64,000 bases of DNA. Origin: Candidatus Paraprochloron terpiosi LD05. Lineage in GTDB: Bacteria > Cyanobacteriota > Cyanobacteriia > Cyanobacteriales > Prochloraceae. Below are positions 48,307 through 58,821 of the stretch, piece by piece. How positions within the stretch are numbered: position 1 is the first letter of the stretch; every line of letters begins with the position of its first letter. The notes under the pieces are model-generated. The model did no database searches. It saw only the letters and a list, made by a program, of their open reading frames with translations, and was not told where the DNA came from. The position numbers and the translations under genes are program-made. The stretch covers positions 3,775,797 through 3,839,796 of the forward strand of contig CP073341.1 of assembly GCA_018141785.1 (NCBI GenBank), written 5' to 3'.

Positions 48307-49417
48307 ATGAACACAGATAATCCCACTCTGGAAATAAATGCTTCTCGGCAATTTACTTCCTGGTTGTATGAACAAAATCTCAGTCTCGCTTTCACCACCT
48401 ATCAAGCAGGGAAATTAATTGTTCGCTATCGGTTTACAACCCAGTGGCAAAATTTCTGTCTTTGAGCGCACTTTTGAGCGGTGTATGGGTTTGTATGCAA
48501 GCGGTTCCAGGCTTTATATGAGTTCTCTCTATCAACTTTGGCGCTTCGAAAATGCTCTGGAACCAGGACAAACTCATAATGGTTATGATTGTGTTTATGT
48601 TCCTCAGGTAGGGTATACCACTGGAGATTTGGATATTCACGATATTGGGGCTGGAACTGAGCCGATTAATTCTCTGAACGGTTCATCCTTACCACAAAAA
48701 CTTATATTTGTCAATACCTTATTTAGCTGTCTGGCTACAGTTAGTGAACAATATAGTTTTATTCCTGTCTGGAAACCTCCTTTTATCTCTCGTTTAGCAG
48801 CTGAAGACAGATGTCATCTCAACGGGTTGGCGATAATAAAGGGGGAACCCAAATACGTCACTGCCGTCAGTCAGAGCGACGTAGCGGATGGGTGGCGGGA
48901 TCGCCGAGTAGATGGAGGATGCCTAATATATGTTAAGTCTAATCAAGTTATTCTTACACAACTTTCCATGCCTCACTCGCCTCGCTGGTATGGAGATAAG
49001 CTTTGGTTGCTAAACTCCGGTACAGGAGAATTTGGTTATGTCAACCTGGACGAAGGAAAGTTTGAACCCATAACTTTTGCTCCTGGTTATTTGCGTGGTC
49101 TTAGTTTTGTAGGGGATTTTGCCATTGTTGGTATTTCTAAACCAAGAAAAAATAAAACTTTTTCTGGTTTACCATTAGATGAGAAATTAGCCGCCAAAAA
49201 TGCGATCTGTGTTAGCAGATCCGGGGTGAAGCCCCGGATCGCCCGCTGCGGTTTATTAGTAATAGACTTGCGCAGTGGGGATATTGTCCACTCCTTACGG
49301 TTAGAAGGAATAGTAGAAGAACTCTACGATGTTGTTGTCATCCCAAAAATTCGTCGTCCGATGATAATTGGTTTTAAAACAGAAGAAGTTCGCCGCATGA
49401 TTACTATAGGTTCCTAA
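48307..49417 (+). pseudogene. TIGR03032-type protein with a frameshift and an in-frame hairpin insertion
   Basis: Codons from ATG 48307 read MNTDNPTLEINASRQFTSWLYEQNLSLAFTTYQAGKLI. One extra base near 48421 moves the rest to the next frame (FAIGLQPSGKISVFERTFERCMGL...RLYMSSLYQLWRFEN...HINDI-like HDIGAG...WKPPFISRLAAEDRCHLNGLA...SPRWYGDKLWLLNSGTGEFGYV). This is the TIGR03032 beta-propeller family of unknown function. Near the end VSRSGVKPRIARCG contains about nine extra residues from a perfect GATCC hairpin. The downstream frame alone (from TTG 48419) could still be translated. Confidence 0.75.
49218..49240. repeat. Perfect GATCC hairpin in the TIGR03032-type gene
   Basis: GATCCGGGG (49218-49226), five-base loop, CCCCGGATC (49232-49240). 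Encodes extra residues in frame between AICV and ARCGLLVIDLRSG. Closest relative in the window is 34414-34434. Confidence 0.75.
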
Positions 49418-49464
49418 ATCATCAATTTCCCTCTCTGCGGCTCTGGGCCTCTGGGTGCAACAAT

Positions 49465-50019
49465 TTATTTCCATTTGATATTACAGCCAATACTAGGTTT
49501 TTGCTCCTGAGGTACTTCTTCTCCTGCCAATACTGCATTAATAGCATGATGCAAATCTTTTCCCGTAACTGGTTTGTCATTACCGGGACGACTGTCGTCC
49601 AACTGCCCCCTGTAAACTAAATGGCGATCGCTATCAAAGAGGAAAAAGTCTGGTGTACAAGCAGCAGTGTAAGCTTTAGCTGTCTCTTGACTTTCATCAT
49701 AGCAGAAAGGGAATGTGAAGTCCAGCTTTTGAGCCATTTCTTTCAGTTTGGAGGGGGAATCTTCGGGGTAATTTTCCACATCATTGGCACTAATTGCTAC
49801 AATAGCCAGAGGTTGATTAGTGTAGTCTCGGCCAATGTTGGCTAATTCTTGCTGAATATGCTTGACAAAGGGACAATGCTGGCAGATAAACATGGCCAGG
49901 AATGCCTTGGCGTGTTTAAATGTGCTCAAGGAGATAGTATGACCAGAAACTACATCCGGTAGTTGAAAATCCGGCGCTTTCGTCCCTAGGGCTAACATAG
50001 TGGAAGGTGTGAGTGTCAT
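49465..50019 (-). CDS. Thioredoxin-fold (AhpC/TSA-like) redoxin
   Basis: 184 residues. LALGTKAPDFQLPDVVSGHTISLSTF is the usual opening of peroxiredoxin/TlpA-like proteins. FICQHCPFVKHIQ carries a CxxC pair near residues 46-49, followed by AIVAISANDVENYPEDS, FCYDESQETAKAYTAACTPDFFLFDSD (cis-Pro region) and YRGQLDDSRPGND. Cytosolic, no signal peptide. Probably a thiol oxidoreductase; the substrate is unknown. ATG 50019 or 49998 (MLALGTKA) may start it. Confidence 0.88.
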   Translation of the reverse strand: MTLTPSTMLALGTKAPDFQLPDVVSGHTISLSTFKHAKAFLAMFICQHCPFVKHIQQELANIGRDYTNQPLAIVAISANDVENYPEDSPSKLKEMAQKLDFTFPFCYDESQETAKAYTAACTPDFFLFDSDRHLVYRGQLDDSRPGNDKPVTGKDLHHAINAVLAGEEVPQEQKPSIGCNIKWK

Positions 50020-50214
50020 GTATAGAGTTGCTCCTTATTTGTGCTTATTTTTATATTTATATCACTTCTGGATAATTGACAAAAATAATCGTAGGTTGCT
50101 CCTTATTTGTACTTCCCTCTGTATTTATCCGCGTTTATCTGCGGTTCAGTATTCCCACACTCTTTTATAAATTCAAAAGTTATTATAACCTATAATTAAA
50201 AAGGAGTGAAAACA

Positions 50215-50557
50215 ATGACTAAGAGGCAAAGGGTTGTGAGACTCCGATTTTGGCAGCAGTGGGTACTTGCTAATGCCGTGGGGGTAGCTTTGGGTTTGCT
50301 GGTGCTATTCCTGGTGGGAGACGCCGTCAACGATCAACTGCGCTATGTGAAGGGGGATCCGGAGCGAACCTATCCGCAATCTTTTGACAGAACCGGTGCG
50401 ATATGCTCTAGGAGGGGGCGTAGGAGGCGTTTTTGGGGGTGCCGTGCTTGGGTTCACACAGTAGTTTGTGCTCAGGAGGCAGATTTTCGGAATTCGTTTG
50501 TGGATACCAACAACGGGGCTATATTCGTTCCAGTTACCATCGATAGTACATTACTAA
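50215..50557 (+). pseudogene. Degraded glycine-zipper membrane protein
   Basis: ATG 50215 after AAGGAG gives MTKRQRVVRLRFWQQWVLANAVGVALGLLVLFLVGDAV. After about 50370 the coding signal jumps frame to LLTEPVRYALGGGVGGVFGGAVLGFTQ. TAG stands where tryptophan is expected, then FVLRRQIFGIRLWIPTTGLYSFQ to TAA at 50555-50557. This is the pattern of cyanobacterial membrane proteins with paired glycine-rich helices and a QW-LRR motif. One frameshift and one nonsense change. Confidence 0.6.
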
Positions 50558-50699
50558 AAATCCTTGATATATATAGGTTTTATTTTTTTTGTTCATTTTG
50601 TGTTAAGTTTTGTTACAATAATTAATAAAGGTTGGTTTTTTCAAAAAAATTATATATTATGGTATGGTTAGTTTATTTGGAGCCAAGGAAATTTAGATA

Positions 50700-50984
50700 A
50701 TGGATACTGACCCAATTACCACCGAAACCAGTACGGCAACACTTATCTTAGAAGACCAGGATCCCTATGGATTATCAGCTCCGGATTGGAGAAAACAATG
50801 GATACTGACCCAATTACCAGTTGTCTGGCCCCAGCCTCTATGGGACCAGCGGAGATGATTTTATTGAGGTTCCCGATTTAAGCCCTATTCGCTATTATCT
50901 CCGTGGTCTGAAGAAGGATGATCAACTCATAGCGGGTATAAATGACGACCTCTATGGGAGCCGTGGCAATGATACTTTAGATGG
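50700..50984 (+). pseudogene. Giant RTX/propeller/FG-GAP surface protein gene, segment 1 (5' end)
   Basis: LSGPSLYGTSGDDFIEVPDLSPIRYYLRGLKKDDQLIAGINDDLYGSRGNDTLDG is RTX-like calcium-binding sequence that runs into the first intron at 50985. Upstream, a 23-bp direct duplication (50699-50721 and 50797-50819, each containing ATGGATACTGACCC) leaves the RTX frame without a clean ATG, so the very start is damaged. Removing the intron joins GAT-GG to T-ACT and continues RTX repeats in frame. Confidence 0.7.
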
Positions 50985-53506
50985 GTGCGGCTCGTTTCCT
51001 GTGAAAGTCGCGGCGTAAGCCAAACATAAACAGGAGCAGGGTTTCAGGGACAACGTCTCCGAGCATACAAGTCCTGAAAGGGGCTGAAAACGGAAAAACG
51101 TTCCCTCGCCATCTCCCGCCATCGATGATGCCGGAAGATAGGTGCCGGGGGTTACCGAACCTTGACAACTGAATGAACTATGAGGGTGAAAGCCCCTCCC
51201 GTGAGGGAATCACGTGAATCCTTATCTGGCCACTGTGAGGTTAATCACCAGGCAGAAGCTGGCAACAGGGCGGTAAAGTGCGACCGAACGGTTAGGTAGA
51301 GATACTTCCGCTAACAGGGAGAACACCGGGATAACTTAACGTGAATCATCTACGAAAAGACCTAAGAGTAGACACTGTCGGAAGGCCGTTACAGACGACA
51401 GAAGAAACACCGAAAGAAACTCGCAAGGTCACCGTCTAACACTTGCATTCCTGAGTTGGTGATAGGTCAAAGGATGAGTCCCAAGGGTTCGTAACAATAA
51501 TTCATTCGGAACGAGTAAAAACTCGCTCAACTTCCACTGAAACAAGGGGTTCCAAACCCGACAAGCAATGTGGTGGGGTCGCTTGATTAACGACCTAACG
51601 GAAAAGCGAGGGTAAGAGAGGGCGTAACTGCCTGATGGTTTCTACAGAGAAGATACCCAACGTAATTATCAGAGCGACTAATGAGGTCAAAACTGTGAAT
51701 ACCACTAACCAGACTTCAATCGAATACCGTAGCCTGAAAGCCTTAAGACTACACCTAGCAGCATTCCTGCTAGCGGATAAGATAAGTCGGAGGGCTAACG
51801 ATGTCTGGAAAGACCTGCCATGGAAGCAATTCCATCACCATGTTTTTCGATTACAGCGGAGTATCTTTAAAGCGCAAAAGAACAAGCAAAAAGCCAAGGT
51901 CAAACGTTTACAACGGCTCCTACTACAGAGTCGTGCAGCTCAAGCTCTAGCCGTCAAACAAGTAACACAGCTAAACACAGGGCGTAAGTCCCCCGGAGTT
52001 GATGGCAAAACTGCACTCTCCACCAGAGAGCGTCTAGTGCTGTGCCAAAGGCTGAACAAGCATTGGTACCACTGGAAACACCAGCAACTAAGAAGGGTAA
52101 ATATCCCCAAGCCGAATGGCAAAACAAGGGGATTAGGCATCCCGACAATAGCCGACCGGGCATGGCAGGCACTACTAAAGTTAGCAGCCGAGTCCGCCTA
52201 CGAAGCAACCGCCGGAGAACGGAGCTACGGCTTCAGACCTGGTCGCTGTACTGCGGACGCACAAATACTGATTTTCAATAATCTCAGCAGCCATACTAAC
52301 GGTAAGGATAAGCTAATTTTGGAAACAGACATTAGCAAATGCTTTGACGAAATAGACCATCAAGTCATGTTAAACGGAGTAGTCTTACCCAAGGAAGCGC
52401 TTAAAGGATTAAGGAAAGCGGTGAAAGCAGGTGTCCGTGGTGAATATCCCTCCAGTATTAAGGGCACGCCCCAAGGCGGGGTTATCTCACCCCTACTGGC
52501 CAATATCGCCCTAGATGGATTTGAAAACCTAGGGTCTGACCAATGGAAGAGAAGACGGTCAAGGCCGCTAATAAGGGGTATTCGTTACGCGGATGACGCG
52601 GTCTTTATCTGTAAACCCGAAGCTGATACCAAGAAGCTACGGGAGGATATAGACAAATTCCTAAAGTCCAGAGGGCTAAGAATTAACGAAACTAAGACTA
52701 AGGTGAGTAAAGCTACGGATGGGTTCGATTTCCTGGGATGGCGTTTTCGTGTCAACTCCCGTGGAGTCTTCAAATCCACACCGAGTTCCGAGAATTATGC
52801 GGACATCAAGGCCAAAGTAAAGGCCACTTGGAAGAATGGCGCAACCACGGAGGCTCGCCTGAAAAGGATAGAGTCACAAATCCGAGGTTGGAGGCAATAT
52901 CACAAAAACTGCGACATGAGCAAGCACTCGCTATGGTCGCTCAATCACTGGGTATGGCGTAAGCTGAGGGTGGAAAAACGCAGGAAGGCAATTAAGGAAG
53001 CGGAGAAAGCAAGACGTCTGGCTATCAAGGGTAAACCCTTAGGAGCGGCTAAACGCCAGCTCACATCAAAGCAGATAGAGAAAGCCTTCCCAAAAGTTTC
53101 CTGGAAAGTCAACGACCACGTGATGGTCAAAGGAAATGCCTCACCCTACAACGGAAACATCACCTATTGGGTCAACCGGAATTCCAAACTATACAGTGGA
53201 CCAACCGCTGAAGCCCTCAAACGACAGAAGGGTAAGTGTCCGCACTGCAACCGTAAGTTCATGGAGATGGATGGTGTCGTGGAGTTGCACCACATTGACG
53301 GCAACCATAACAACTGGAAACGTAAGAATTTAGTTGCTCTCCATCGGGAATGTCACCAAGCGCAAGCAATACATCGCAAGCGCATTAAGGACGGACTCGT
53401 AAAGCGCGTCGTGAAGACATAGAAATACCTAAGCCGGATGAGGTGAAAGTCTCACGTCCGGTTTATCGGAGAGGGGCGAGGCGGCAACGTCTCCCTCGAC
53501 TCTAAT
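50985..53506 (+). mobile_element. Group II intron 1 (with RT-maturase), sense to the RTX gene
   Basis: Starts GTGCGGCTCG, the group II 5' consensus. About 650 nt of structured RNA precede a maturase gene. Domain V lies near 53442-53466 (AAGCCGGATGAGG, GAAA-type loop, CTCACGTCCGG), and a GAGGGG/CCTC-type domain VI and 3' end TCTAAT follow. The flanking exons join in frame after removal, so boundaries 50985 and 53506 are well supported. In the sense orientation it could splice and restore this part of the host gene. Confidence 0.88.
51635..53422 (+). CDS. ltrA: Group II intron reverse transcriptase/maturase with HNH domain
   Basis: 595 residues. N-terminal RT-0 region, then SPGVDGKTALSTRERL, IPKPNGKTRGLGIPTIADRAWQALL, YGFRPGRCTADAQ, LETDISKCFDEIDH, GTPQGGVISPLLANIAL and the catalytic GIRYADDAVF (YADD). 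A maturase domain X follows (about 420-480). The HNH endonuclease at the C-terminus has CPHCNRKFM and ELHHIDGNHNNW...LVALHRECHQAQ. All parts for splicing and retrohoming look intact. Start ATG 51635. Confidence 0.95.
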   Translation: MVSTEKIPNVIIRATNEVKTVNTTNQTSIEYRSLKALRLHLAAFLLADKISRRANDVWKDLPWKQFHHHVFRLQRSIFKAQKNKQKAKVKRLQRLLLQSRAAQALAVKQVTQLNTGRKSPGVDGKTALSTRERLVLCQRLNKHWYHWKHQQLRRVNIPKPNGKTRGLGIPTIADRAWQALLKLAAESAYEATAGERSYGFRPGRCTADAQILIFNNLSSHTNGKDKLILETDISKCFDEIDHQVMLNGVVLPKEALKGLRKAVKAGVRGEYPSSIKGTPQGGVISPLLANIALDGFENLGSDQWKRRRSRPLIRGIRYADDAVFICKPEADTKKLREDIDKFLKSRGLRINETKTKVSKATDGFDFLGWRFRVNSRGVFKSTPSSENYADIKAKVKATWKNGATTEARLKRIESQIRGWRQYHKNCDMSKHSLWSLNHWVWRKLRVEKRRKAIKEAEKARRLAIKGKPLGAAKRQLTSKQIEKAFPKVSWKVNDHVMVKGNASPYNGNITYWVNRNSKLYSGPTAEALKRQKGKCPHCNRKFMEMDGVVELHHIDGNHNNWKRKNLVALHRECHQAQAIHRKRIKDGLVKRVVKT

Positions 53507-56285
53507 TACTAGGGGTAGCTCTAATCGACTCCATGGGAGCCCAGGGGATGATGTGTTGTTGGCAGGTCCGAGCAATCGCCTCAATGGTGGCCCCGGAGAT
53601 GATGTGTTATTTGCAGGTTCTTGGAATAGCATTCTGATGGGAGGTCCAGGTAGGGACCAGTTTTGGATTATTAATGGGGAATTACCCCATGGAGTTAATT
53701 ATATTAGGGATTTTGGGCGGGACCAAGATACAATTGTCATTGATTTGGATGGGGTAAATAGCTTCTCAGACCTAAATCTGGTACGAAGAGGGCGGAATAC
53801 TATTATTTACATAGGAACGATTTCAGTAGCAGTAATATGGAGAAATCTGGCTTTAAATGAAGATGATTTCCTCTTTGTCGGGGACAATACTGGACCCACA
53901 ATTAGAGCAGAATTGGTTAATGATACGGGGGTGGACGATAGTGACAGAATTACCTTTGACAGTACCATTGAAGGTACAGTGACGGACTCAAGTGAGATTA
54001 TTAGTTTGACGGCTTCGTTACCGTCTGAGGATACTGTTGTGGAAGTGAAGGATAATGGGAGTTTTACCTTCGTACCAGGTGCTTTAGAAGACGGTAACCA
54101 CAGTGTGACATTATCGGCAGAAGATGCTGCTGGTAATGTTACTCAGGTTTCTGTCTCCTTTACTTTAGATACCACAGCCCCCACTATTACGGCAAGTTTG
54201 GCTGAGGACACAGGGGTAGAGGATGATACTATTACTTCAGAACCTACTCTTACAGGAACAGTAATTGATATCTCACAAATTCTTGCACTCAGGGCTGGTT
54301 TTGGGGATACTCAAGATGTGGATATCTTAGGAGATATCTCGGCTCAGGGCAGTTTCAGTTTGAGTCGAGAACGGTTAGAAGAAATTAATGGAGGTGTTTT
54401 AGGAGATGGTGACCATAGTTTAACACTTTTTGCCGAAGACGCAGCGGGGAATTTGAGTCAGATTTCTGTATCCTTTACCTTAGATACTACAGCTCCCACA
54501 GCAATTATAGCTAGTTCCCTGGACACTACTTCTACGGTTATTGAGGTGAGTTATAGTGAGGCAGTTTCTGGGTTGGAAGTGGGGAATTATACTCTCACTT
54601 CTGGAGGAGAAATAGTTCCTGTGGAGAGTGTGGAGGAAATTAATTCCAGTTTACGACAACTCAATTTAGGTACTCGTTTAAATGCTGGGAACTACCAGCT
54701 AAGTATAACGGGGGTTTCTGACTTGGCTGGGAATGTATTAGATGATCCTGTTGTTTTAGATTTTACAGTAGTCGGTGCTCCTGTGGAAATATCTCCCACT
54801 TCAGGGTCGGAAATGGTTAGTTTGAACCAAAACCCTGTGGTGCGGTTTGGGAAAAAGGTAGACCCTACTACGGTTAATGAGAATACTTTTGAAATTATTG
54901 CTAACGGGGAACAGGTAGCTGGACGAATTGCAGTTTCTAGTACGAGAGAGTTTGCTACTTTCTTCTCTGATACAGCCCTACCTGCTTCAACATCAGTAAG
55001 GATAACAGTAGTAGGTGACGAGATTATGGGGCTGGATGGGGTAGCTCTAGATGCTGATGGGGATGGGACTCCTGGGGGAACTCTGACGGCTGATTTTAGT
55101 ACTCTGTCCCTGATTAAAATTGATGGTACAAATATAACATGTTATGTTTATGATTCCTTTAATCGGGATGCAGAGGGGAACAATGTTCCGGTAGTAGGGG
55201 CTACGGTGCGGGTGGATGTGGATGCCCTGCCAAAAGTGTTTGCAGTGACGGATTCTGAGGGGTTCTTCCGGTTGGAGAATGTACCTGCACCTTTGTTGGC
55301 TGTACATATTGATGGTAGTATAGCTACTAATGCTCCTGCTGGGACAAGTTATGCTACGGTAGGTAAGATATTTGAAAGTGTGCCGGGTCAGGAAGTTCAA
55401 CTGAATCACCATGGCTCGGTGTTCGATATCTTCCTGCCCACTAAGGAGACCCCCAAACACCTCAAAACCAAACAGCCTATGTAGCCACCGGAAGCCACGG
55501 TTTAGCCATTATCGACGCCACCAAATTCGATAACCCCATCGTCCAAGGTCAACTCTCCTTACCAGGAGACGCAACAGACATCGCCGTAGACCCCAAATTA
55601 AAAATTGCAGCAGTAGCCATCAATAGGGGTGGACTACAAATAGTAGACATCTCCGACCCCATGGTACCCACCTTAAGACGAACCATAAACATAACTGCAG
55701 ACCAAGTAGAAATCTTCGATGGTATAGTCTATGCCACCGCAGGTACTTCCTTAAGGGCGATAGACCTTTTAACAGGAGCAGAATTGCACAATGCTACCCT
55801 ACCAGGCTCCGGAACCGTCACCGGGCTAGCTCGGGAAGGAACCAAGCTCTATAGTTATACTAGTGGTTCCGATACCTTCTCCATCATTGATATTACCAAC
55901 CCAACAGATAGTACCGTCTTGGGACAACTTAATGTAAGAATCGCTTCCTCTGAAGTGGGAGTATTTGCAGCTAACGGAGTCGCCTACTTAGCAGGGAGCG
56001 GTATGCACACCATTGACATTTCCAACCCTAACTAACATACATTAGTTAGTAATGCCTACTTTATTATAGCTCGGAATGTAACTGGAAATGGTTCCGGTTT
56101 AGCTTTGGTAGCCTCAGAACGTCTGGGTTTGTCAATTTACGATATTACCAACTCGGAAAATACAGATACTTTTTTAACTCAATTCCCCACCCCTGGGTTT
56201 ACCAGAGATATTGCCATAGCATCAGGTATCGCCTATGTTGCTGATGATACAGGTGGCTTACAGGTAATTAACTACCTTCCCTTTG
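53507..56285 (+). pseudogene. Giant RTX/propeller/FG-GAP gene, segment 2 (RTX, Ig-like, LVIVD propeller)
   Basis: Continues RTX sequence (GSPGDDVLLAGPSNRLNGGPGDDVLFAG, a DQFWI calcium block), then two bacterial Ig-like repeats (VSFTLDTTAPTITASL...), a Big_5-like domain (PTSGSEMVSLNQNPVVRF) and a carboxypeptidase-regulatory-like domain. At a run of five C (55450-55454) the frame is lost, and the LVIVD propeller (AYVATGSHGLAIID, GGLQIVDISDP, THTIDISNP) continues in the next frame. TAA at 56033-56035 lies inside a perfect CTAACTAA hairpin. It ends at the second intron. Confidence 0.8.
56028..56049. repeat. Perfect hairpin carrying the stop codon in segment 2
   Basis: CTAACTAA (56028-56035), loop CATACA, TTAGTTAG (56042-56049). 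The in-frame TAA that stops the propeller coding frame is part of the left arm, and the reading frame resumes unshifted after it. Confidence 0.65.
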
Positions 56286-58821
56286 ATTAGAGTCGAGGGA
56301 GACGTTGCCGCCTCGCCCCTCTCCGATAAACCGGACGTGAGACTTTCACCTCATCCGGCTTAGGTATTCCTATGTCTTTACGACGCGCTTCGCGAGTCCG
56401 TCCTTAATGCGCTTGCGATGTATTGCTTGCGCCTGGTGACATTCTCGGTGGAGAGCAACTAGATTCTTAGGTTTCCAGTTGTTATGGTTGCCGTCAATGT
56501 GGTGCAATTCCACGGCACCATCCAACTCCATGAACTTACGGTTGCAATGCGGACATATATTCTTCTGTCGCCTGAGGGCTTCAGCGGTTGGGCCATTGTA
56601 TAGTTTGGAATTCCGGCCAATCCAATAGAGAATATTCCCATTGAAGGGTGAGGCATCACCTTTGACCATTACGTGGTCATTGACTTTCCAGGAAACTCTA
56701 GGAAAGGCTTTCTTTATCTGTTCTGTTGTAAGCTGGCGTTTAGCCGCCCCTAAGGGTTTACCCTTGACAGCCAGACGTCTTGCTTTCTCGGCTTCCTTAA
56801 TTGCCATCCTGCGTTTTTCAGCCCTCAACTTACGCCAGACCCATTTATTGAGTGACCATAGCGAGTGCTTGTTCATATCGCAGTTTTTGTGGTACTGCCT
56901 CCAACCTCGGACTTGTGACTCTATCCTTTTCAGGCGAGCCTCCGTGGGTGCGCCGTTCTTCCAAGTGGCCTTTACCTTGGCCTTGATGTCCGCATAATTC
57001 TCGGAGCTCGGTGTGGACTTAAAGAGCCCATGGGAGTTGACACGGAAGCGCCACCCCAGGAAATCGAATCCTTCCGTAGCTTTACTCACCTTAGTCTTGG
57101 TTTCGTTAATTCGTAGCCCTCTGGACTTTAGAAATTCGTCGATATCTTCCCGTAGCTTCTTGGTGTCGGCTCCGGGTTTACAGATAAAGACCGCGTCATC
57201 CGCGTAACGTATACCCCTTATGAGAGTGCCGTCCCTGCGGCTCCTTTTCCATTGGTTTGACCCTAGATTTTCAAGTCCATCTAGGGCGATGTTGGCCAAT
57301 AGAGGTGAGATAACTCCGCCTTGGGGTGTGCCCTTTATACGGTCGGGGTATTCACCACGGACGCCAGCTTTTACAGCTTTCTTTAACCCTTTTAAAGCTT
57401 CGATTGGTAGGACTACTCCATCGAGCATGACCTTGTGGTCAATTTCGTCAAAGCATTTACTGATATCTGTTTCCAGAATCGTCTTGTCTTTACCATTTGC
57501 ATCGCTTTTGAGATTGTTAAAGATGAGCTTTTGTGCGTCCGCAGTACGGCGTCCGGGTCGGAAGCCATAGCTTCTTTCTCCGGCGGTTGCCTCATAGGCT
57601 GGCTCCGCTGCTAACTTGAGCAGTGCTTGCCATGCCCGGTCGGCCATTGTCGGGATGCCTAATCCACGAGTTTTGCCATTTGGCTTCGGGATATTTACCC
57701 TTCTCAGTTGTTGGTGTTTCCAGTGGTACCAGTGCTTGTTCAGCCTTTGGCACAACACTAGACGCTCTTTGGGGGAGAGCGCTGTTTTGCCATCAACTCC
57801 GGGGGACTTACGCCCAAGGTGTTAGCTGTGTTACTTGTTTGACGGCCAGAGCTTGAGCTGCACGACTTTGTAATAAAAGCCGTTGTAAACGTTTGACCTT
57901 GGCTTTTGCTTGTTCTTTTTGCGCTTTGAAGATACTCCGCTGTAACCGAAATACATGTTGCCGGAATTTCTTCCATGGCAAGTCTTTCCAGACATCGTCA
58001 GCCCTCCGGCCAATCTTCTCCGCCATTAGCAGAACTGCTAGGTGGAGCCTCAGGGCTTTTAAACTGCGGTATTCGGTTGAAGTCTGGTTAGTGATATTCA
58101 CAATTTTGACCTTGTCAGTCGCTCTGATAATTACGTTGGGTGTCTTCTCTGTAGAAACCATCAGGCAGTTACGCCTTCTCTTACCCTCGCTCTTCCGTAG
58201 GTCATTAATCATGTGACCCCACCGTCTAATCGGTTTGGGCTTGGAATCCCGTGATTTGAGCGAGTTTTTACTCGTTCCGAATGAACTATTGTTACGAACC
58301 CTTGGGACTCATCCCTTGACCTATCACCAACTCAGGAATGTAAGTGCTTATTATTTGCCTTACGAGTTTCTTTCGGTGTCTTTTCTGCAATACACGGCTT
58401 GGCAGTTTCCACGCTTTAGGTCTTTTTTCAGATGATTCACGCTAAGTTATCCCGGTGTTCTCCCTATTAGCGGCGTTACCATCGAACCGTTCGATAGCTC
58501 CGGTTCCGCCCTGCTGCCAGCTTCAGCCTGATGATTAATCTCACTGTGGCCAGGTAAGGATTCACATGATTCCTTCATGGGAGAGGCTTGGTTGCACAAT
58601 TTCTGGCTGTGTCCTCACTCTCATATTTCATTCAGTTATCAAGGTTCGGTAACCCCCGGCACCCATCTCCCGGCATCATCGATGGCGGGAGATGACGAGG
58701 GAACGCTTTTCCGTTTTCAGCCCCTTTCGTTGGCTTAGATTATCGGAGACGCTGTCCCTGAAAACCTTGCTCCTGCTTATGTTTGGCTTACGCCGCGACT
58801 TTCACAGGAAACGAGCCGCAC
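56286..58821 (-). mobile_element. Group II intron 2, antisense to the RTX gene
   Basis: Second copy of the same intron type on the opposite strand: 5' GTGCGGCTCG at 58821, 3' end CTCTAAT at 56286, domain V near 56327-56351. Deleting it joins CCCTTTG to ATAACAAAGG and restores the host frame (YLPFDNKGVAPT), which fixes the boundaries. Because it is antisense it cannot be spliced from the host mRNA, so it truly disrupts the gene. Length 2,536 bp, close to the 2,522 bp of copy 1. Confidence 0.88.
56370..58161 (-). pseudogene. ltrA: Frameshifted RT-maturase of group II intron 2
   Basis: Nearly the same protein as the maturase of intron 1 (YADDAVF, GTPQGGVISPLLANIAL, HNH tail all kept). After VKQVTQL the copy reads CTAACACCTTGGGCG where intron 1 has CTAAACACAGGGCG: one base more, which ends the N-terminal part at 57808. 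The C-terminal 462 codons are open from 57758 down to 56370. A functional maturase could be supplied in trans by intron 1. Confidence 0.88.

Noticed and set aside
51635..53422. Retron or diversity-generating retroelement reverse transcriptase
   Set aside because: The RT carries maturase and HNH domains and lies within a 5' GTGCG to domain V framework, so it is a standard group II intron protein; no template/variable repeat pair is seen.
58692..58821. Coding sequence preceding segment 3 of the giant gene (frame opens before 58822)
   Set aside because: These codons are the 5' end of group II intron 2 read in antisense; the host frame starts at 58822.
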